Below, one piece after another: positions 3,965 to 7,606 of a stretch of DNA of 7,606 bases. The stretch's first letter is position 1. The number at the start of each line of letters is the position of its first letter. The DNA lies in NCBI GenBank assembly GCA_020051025.1, contig JAGVJS010000060.1, forward strand, positions 1 through 7,606, in the 5' to 3' direction. The notes below the pieces were generated by a model. That model saw only the letters and a list, made by a program, of their open reading frames with translations, was not told the origin of the DNA and ran no database searches. Position numbers and translations under genes: made by a program. This DNA is from Sphingobium sp. GTDB taxonomy: Bacteria > Pseudomonadota > Alphaproteobacteria > Sphingomonadales > Sphingomonadaceae.

Positions 3965-5875
3965 TCATGCCGCAAGGCGGTCGGCATCGTCCTCTTCATC
4001 TAAAGGATGCATGGCCTGCGCTTCGACGGGAAGGCCCAGGACTGCGCCGGGGGTGGTCGGGTCCGGCTCATCATCGCCCGGCGTCGTCCGGTCGATAGGA
4101 CGATCCGCCTGCGCTATGGCATGGGCCGCGACCGTACCCACGCCGCCACGAGAGGTGTAAGCGGTGGGAGGAAAGGTCATCCATCGTGGTACCCATTGGT
4201 CCCGCTTTGTGCGCCCGTTGGTGCCGTCCAGATGATCGCGCACAATCTGCTTGAGAGTCTTGGCCTTCTCGCCTCTGTTGGCATCGGCCACGCTCTGGCC
4301 TGCGACGTCCGCGACGATATGCAACAGCACGTCGCGGTCGCGCAAAATGCTGAAAAACGCATCGTCCGCCGACCACCAGCCGGTCATATCGACGCCGACA
4401 TGCAACCCGACCGCTTCGACAGCGGCGCTCCCGCTGGCCAGTGCTTCGCCCATCACGATGGTGACGATTTCCATGATGACGGCATCGGGAAGTTCGATCA
4501 GCCTCGCAAACAGGCCGGAAATGCCCTGCCGGGAGTCACGTGCCTCCCAAGCAGCCTCACCACTGCCGCCGATCACGGTCGGTTCTTCATCTAAGAATCC
4601 AAGCGTGGCCAGCACCGCGCGGCGGCGTTCGTCAAAAACGGCTTCGGCGGGCGCATTATCAAGGCTCTCGCGCACATCCTCATTGCGGCTGGTCTGCGGT
4701 TCCGGCCTGATCGACCACAAATGCGAGCCGACGATGGCATGGGCGACCATCAAGCGGAGTGCGATGCCCGGAGACCCCAGAAGACTTGCGCGCACGGCGG
4801 CATGACGATGCAGATCGATATAGGTCTGCATGGTCGAAGTGATTTCGGGCCTTGCGACCGGCTGCCCTGACCCGATGGCCTGCGCTTTGGCGATGCGACC
4901 GGCCTCTTTGCGGCTGACATAGCCTTCATGGAAGGTCACTTCGCCATTGACACGGACATCGACATAGACGCGCCCTCCCTTGCGCTTGCCTGCCTTCTCA
5001 TATTCCCATGTCGAGAAATGTTCGGACGGCGGCACGATCACGACATCGGCCCATCCATCGTCCAGATAGGTTTCGCGCCGGGCGTCGATGGCAGCGTTCT
5101 GGGCATTCCAGAACGCATCGCCGTCCGCAAAATAGCAGTCGTCGCCGAACAGGTCGGCTATGGTCGCTAGCCCGCTGGCCTCGACATCGAACAGCGCATA
5201 TTTCGCACCGATCGACTGCCCGCCCAGCAGCCACGCCTTCAACTGGTGACCGGTCGGCACATAGGTGTCGGGATCATCGGCCAGCGCCAGCCACGCCTTT
5301 TGCTGACTTTTTGACGCAAGGGTCAGGTGCCGCACGGTGGCACGATCGATTTCCTCGCGCGCATACATCTGACGGATGCGCGGCAACAGGTTGCCCAGCG
5401 CCAGCACGCGCTTGATGGTGAGTTCGGGCAGGCCGAAGGTCATAGCGATATCGTCGAGCTTGCGGCCTTCCTTGACCAGCCGGGTGAAGCTTTCCCATTG
5501 GGTGACCTCGTCTGGGTCGAGCCGCGCCATATTCTCGATCAGGGAGGCCTCGACGGCATCGGCATCGTCGCCCTCGTCGAGAATGGCGCAGGGCAGCAGC
5601 GCGGTTTCGCCGTCATCCTCGCCCGTCGCGCGTCGTTCGGCGGCAACGATCTGCGCGGCATGGAAGCGGCGGCTTCCCGCGATGATCTCGAACGCATCGG
5701 GCGCGCACCCTTCGACAGGCTCAGGACAGGGATTGGGCCGCACGATTACCGGCTGGATGACGCCCCGCTTGCGCACGGTGGGCAAAATGTCGGACACGTC
5801 GGGAGCCTTTTTGGCGTAGCGCATATTGGCTTTGCTGACGGAAAGCTTGGCAAGAGGGATAAAATCGAGTTTCAT
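3965..5875 (-). CDS. ParB/RepB/Spo0J-like protein, long form (636 aa)
   Basis: The start ATG 5875-5873 follows AAGGAG in CAAGGAGTGACACCC; the longer open frame upstream (to 6082) overlaps the DUF2958 gene and is not used. The N-terminus MKLDFIPLAKLSVSKANMRY, with RGVIQPVIVRPN (37-48), FEIIAGSRRFHAA (62-74) and SLIENMARLDPDEVTQWESF (111-130), is the ParB N-terminal domain, including its GxRRxxA box. A KorB-type helix-turn-helix follows (LDDIAMTFGLPELTIKRVLA, 140-159). The remaining 400-plus residues, ending in an acidic tail, go well beyond classical ParB (about 300 aa) and resemble long ParB-like proteins of sphingomonad plasmids and ICEs. Expected role: DNA binding for partition or transcriptional control. 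No ParA gene or parS-like site lies in the window. Residues 49-56 (PCPEPVEG) come from an inserted dispersed repeat. Confidence 0.92.
   Translation of the reverse strand: MKLDFIPLAKLSVSKANMRYAKKAPDVSDILPTVRKRGVIQPVIVRPNPCPEPVEGCAPDAFEIIAGSRRFHAAQIVAAERRATGEDDGETALLPCAILDEGDDADAVEASLIENMARLDPDEVTQWESFTRLVKEGRKLDDIAMTFGLPELTIKRVLALGNLLPRIRQMYAREEIDRATVRHLTLASKSQQKAWLALADDPDTYVPTGHQLKAWLLGGQSIGAKYALFDVEASGLATIADLFGDDCYFADGDAFWNAQNAAIDARRETYLDDGWADVVIVPPSEHFSTWEYEKAGKRKGGRVYVDVRVNGEVTFHEGYVSRKEAGRIAKAQAIGSGQPVARPEITSTMQTYIDLHRHAAVRASLLGSPGIALRLMVAHAIVGSHLWSIRPEPQTSRNEDVRESLDNAPAEAVFDERRRAVLATLGFLDEEPTVIGGSGEAAWEARDSRQGISGLFARLIELPDAVIMEIVTIVMGEALASGSAAVEAVGLHVGVDMTGWWSADDAFFSILRDRDVLLHIVADVAGQSVADANRGEKAKTLKQIVRDHLDGTNGRTKRDQWVPRWMTFPPTAYTSRGGVGTVAAHAIAQADRPIDRTTPGDDEPDPTTPGAVLGLPVEAQAMHPLDEEDDADRLAA
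5708..5731. repeat. Sphingomonad-type dispersed repeat inserted in the parB-like gene
   Basis: The 24 bases, read on the minus strand as CCCTGT then CCTGAGCCTGTCGAAGGG, form an imperfect palindrome ending in CCCT...AGGG. They code in frame for PCPEPVEG, the well-known signature left when this abundant repeat lies inside genes. It falls between VRPN and FEIIAG of the ParB domain, a loop position where homologues are expected to be shorter. It appears once in the window. The link to sphingomonads is from memory of those genomes. Confidence 0.75.
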
Positions 5876-5895
5876 GGGTGTCACTCCTTGTGAGT

Positions 5896-5932
5896 GCCGG
5901 TCCGTCGCTTTTGAATCGGTTGGCGGACCGGC
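5896..5932. repeat. Inverted repeat in the parB-like leader
   Basis: GCCGGTCCG (5896-5904) and CGGACCGGC (5924-5932) are perfect 9-bp arms around a 19-nt loop, centred in the 98 nt between the DUF2958 stop and the parB-like start. The proximal arm ends 20 nt before the start codon. It could be an operator for autoregulation, a ParB-like binding site or an attenuator. Confidence 0.6.
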
Positions 5933-5973
5933 TTTGCTTTGCGGCGATACGCGCCGCGCGTCATCCGTCGGTC

Positions 5974-6393
5974 CTAAGCGGTGGGATCGGCTGGAAGGTC
6001 GGGAACAGCGTCGGGTGCGAGACCGCCCAAAAGCTGCTCGGCATGGATGATCGAACCGGCCCGTCGCGCCATGCCGCTCCACCGCGAAAGCGGATGGGGG
6101 GTGGAAAAGTCCAGATCCCGTTCGATTCCCATGCCGAACGGCAATCGAACGCTACTGATTTCCGCCAACGAGAAAGTGCCCATTTCGGGGCATCCAAACC
6201 CCAGATCGGCAAGGCCGAACAATATGTCGTCATCGCCATAAAGTTCGGTCGCCAGCCATGTGCCCGCGCCCAGCGGATTGAAGAATTTGACGACCGGGAC
6301 GGGATCAAAGCGCATGTCCCGCGCCTGCGCGGCGAGGCTGTTTATGGCATTGGCGCGCAGCGCATAGCGAAGGTCGGGGGTCAGGAGGATCAT
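5974..6393 (-). CDS. DUF2958 family protein (139 aa)
   Basis: The start ATG 6393-6391 overlaps the ardC TGA as ATGA, with GGAGG ending a few bases upstream, so it is probably translationally coupled. The product opens MILLTPDLRYALRANAINSL. Then come VPVVKFFNPLGAGTWLATEL (32-51), DDDILFGLADLGFGCPEMG (54-72) and FSLAEI (74-79), the hallmark blocks of DUF2958: 'LLTPxLR', 'PVVKFFNPxGxxTWLxTE', 'LFGLADLGxGxPExG'. The length is typical. The family has no established function; it is a small soluble protein frequent beside antirestriction and DUF736 genes on conjugative elements. The C-terminus after about residue 100 is proline-rich and probably variable. Confidence 0.93.
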   Translation of the reverse strand: MILLTPDLRYALRANAINSLAAQARDMRFDPVPVVKFFNPLGAGTWLATELYGDDDILFGLADLGFGCPEMGTFSLAEISSVRLPFGMGIERDLDFSTPHPLSRWSGMARRAGSIIHAEQLLGGLAPDAVPDLPADPTA

Positions 6394-7466
6394 GCCGCCC
6401 TCCGGTCCAGCGCAGGCGCTTGGCCCTGCGTCTGTTCACATGGCGCTTGCCCGGCCCTATACCTGTCCCGACTTACGTCGCCGCGCCCGCGAGTGTTGCT
6501 GGTGTCATCGGCCTGCCCGGCGTCGGGCAAGCGCGACAGCAGCCAGTCGGCGGCCTTGCTGGCCGCGCCTGCGGCGCGGAAGATGGCGCGATTATCTTCG
6601 CGCAACACCTCCAGCCACGATCCGATATAGTCGGCGTGACGCACGGTTGGCACGATGCCAAGGGATGCGCAAAGAAAAGCCGATCCCATTTCGGCGATCA
6701 GTTCCTCGCGGGCATAGTCCTTGCTGCCAAAGCTGTTGGTCAGATTGCGGTCGAGACGCGAGGCATGACCTGTCGCATGGGTCAGTTCGTGCAGGCAGGT
6801 CCGATAAAAATTGATCTGGTCGAAAAAGGCCGGTTGCGGCGGCACAGCGACGAAGTCCTGGCTCGGCACATAATAGGCTTTGTCGCCACCTATACGGAAA
6901 TCGACGCCGCTGGCCCCTATCAGTTCCTCGGCAACCGGCACGATTTCCCGTTCGGGCAGAGGCGCAGGTTCGGCGGCTAGGCCGGGTCGCAGCCCTTCAC
7001 ATTGCGAAACGTTGAAAACGGTAAAACGCTTGAGGAAAGCCACGGACTTGGCATCGCCGCCCGTTTCGCGCGCTTTCTCTCTCTCCGCTTCTGGGGTGAA
7101 GCGATCGGCATAGACGACAGTCGTGCCCTGTTCGCCCTTGCGGACACATCCGCCTGCATCCCGCGCCTGCTTGAAGGTCAGCCAGCTTTGCGACGGAAAG
7201 CCTTTTTCCATAACCACGCCCCACAAAATCAGCACATTCACGCCGGAATAATTGCGGGCAGTGAGCGCATTGCGCGGCAGTCCGGGAGCAAGGCCGCCAA
7301 GGCTTGGGTCCGCGCTGGATGCCCAAGGCTGGACCCACGGAATGCGTCCAGCCTCCAATTGTGCGATGATCTTGGCGGTCACCTCGTCATAGAGGTTGAT
7401 CCGTTCGGGCTGCGCCGCATCGGCACCGTGCGGGCCGCGCGCGCGACCTGAGGCATATCGAGCCAT
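6390..7466 (-). CDS. ardC: ArdC family antirestriction protein / zincin-like metallopeptidase (358 aa)
   Basis: The start ATG 7466-7464 follows GGAGG with 7 nt spacing; an in-frame extension to 7553 lacks a ribosome site and homology. The N-terminal half shows the ArdC (formerly DUF1738) domain: RINLYDEVTAKIIAQLEAG (22-40), IPWVQPW (42-48), PRNALTARNYSGVNVLILW (64-82) and SWLTFKQARDAGGCVRKGEQ (94-113). The C-terminal half has the zincin motif CLHELTHATGH (224-234; His226, Glu227, His230) and EELIAEMGSAFL (254-265), which carries the likely third zinc-ligand glutamate. All metallopeptidase residues look intact. ArdC of conjugative plasmids binds single-stranded DNA and protects the incoming strand from restriction; a SprT-like protease role has been suggested from its fold. 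It is first in an operon with DUF2958, and possibly the ParB-like gene. The residues after 315 are low-complexity. Confidence 0.94.
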   Translation of the reverse strand: MARYASGRARGPHGADAAQPERINLYDEVTAKIIAQLEAGRIPWVQPWASSADPSLGGLAPGLPRNALTARNYSGVNVLILWGVVMEKGFPSQSWLTFKQARDAGGCVRKGEQGTTVVYADRFTPEAEREKARETGGDAKSVAFLKRFTVFNVSQCEGLRPGLAAEPAPLPEREIVPVAEELIGASGVDFRIGGDKAYYVPSQDFVAVPPQPAFFDQINFYRTCLHELTHATGHASRLDRNLTNSFGSKDYAREELIAEMGSAFLCASLGIVPTVRHADYIGSWLEVLREDNRAIFRAAGAASKAADWLLSRLPDAGQADDTSNTRGRGDVSRDRYRAGQAPCEQTQGQAPALDRRAA

Positions 7467-7501
7467 GTCCTGTCCTCCAGCCTGCCCAAAAACATGAGGC
7501 T

Positions 7502-7595
7502 CCCCGGAAGACCCCATGGGTTGGGGCAGGTCAGTCCACACGCTCGACACCAAATCTCGCGTGCCTGACCCCGGAGAGGGGGTTGGGCGGCAGGT
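7502..7595. repeat. Imperfect direct repeat upstream of ardC
   Basis: CCCCGGA (7502-7508) and GGTTGGGGCAGGT (7519-7531) recur as CCCCGGA (7569-7575) and GGTTGGGCGGCAGGT (7581-7595), in the same order about 65 bp apart. CCCCA/TGGGG (7512-7516 / 7522-7526) adds a small inverted repeat. This is the presumed ardC control region and is cut by the window edge. The repeats may be regulator sites or remains of a mobile element end. Confidence 0.4.
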
Positions 7596-7606
7596 GCGAC
7601 TGGAGA

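Noticed and set aside
5327..5893. 188-codon plus-strand open frame
   Set aside because: It is antisense to the ParB domain; the protein-like stretches mirror the real gene's codon bias.
5876..6082. 69-residue N-terminal extension of the parB-like protein
   Set aside because: It overlaps the DUF2958 gene and crosses the leader inverted repeat. The ATG at 5875 has a proper ribosome site and begins the typical ParB-domain sequence.
6420..6980. 186-codon plus-strand open frame
   Set aside because: It is antisense to ardC, whose domain motifs and start are clear.
1..7606. CRISPR array, tRNA or rRNA genes
   Set aside because: No regularly spaced repeats were seen and no tRNA-like or rRNA-like sequence was recognised on either strand. 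The cloverleaf-like fold at 919-997 lacks the tRNA T-loop and CCA-proximal pattern.

Overview
The window is GC-rich DNA with the look of an alphaproteobacterium, most probably a sphingomonad. This rests on codon use, on the set of gene families, and on a sphingomonad-type CCTGAGCCTGTCGAAGGG dispersed repeat. The gene content (ArdC antirestriction protein, DUF2958, a long ParB-like protein, two DUF736 proteins, and a split DUF6499/DUF2285 gene) is the 'housekeeping' module of an integrative conjugative element or conjugative plasmid. No replication, relaxase, type IV secretion, integrase or ParA gene lies in the window.

Layout, read along the minus strand from right to left: ardC (7466-6390) overlaps a DUF2958 gene (6393-5974) by ATGA. 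After a 98-nt leader with an inverted repeat comes a 636-residue ParB-like gene (5875-3965), followed by two strong GC-rich hairpins. About 900 bp without a confident gene follow. Then come DUF736 copy B (2952-2632) with a terminator-like hairpin, a 36-bp palindrome, an unrecognised 118-aa gene (2219-1863), and a hairpin where transcription converges. The only likely plus-strand gene is a DUF5990-like gene (1248-1674) that needs a +1 shift in an A5 run to be read through. DUF736 copy A (813-517) and a frameshifted DUF6499-to-DUF2285 gene (371 to the left edge) close the window.

The most interesting system is at the left edge. A short 57-codon frame resembling DUF6499 runs into TGA, and the DUF2285-like continuation lies in the +1 frame, with the switch at UUU-CCC-C. 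This is the arrangement known for FseA of the Mesorhizobium element ICEMlSymR7A. There, a programmed +1 ribosomal frameshift fuses two reading frames into an activator of element excision. The second notable signal is a shared leader upstream of both DUF736 genes, with conserved sequence blocks and an inverted GCTATTT/AATAGC pair at identical spacing. The third is a dispersed repeat inserted in frame inside the ParB N-terminal domain.

Together the genes suggest an element that protects its incoming DNA (ArdC), is maintained or organised by a ParB-like protein, and controls its own transfer through a translationally gated activator. The functional statements are inferred from family knowledge; only the sequence features are seen directly.
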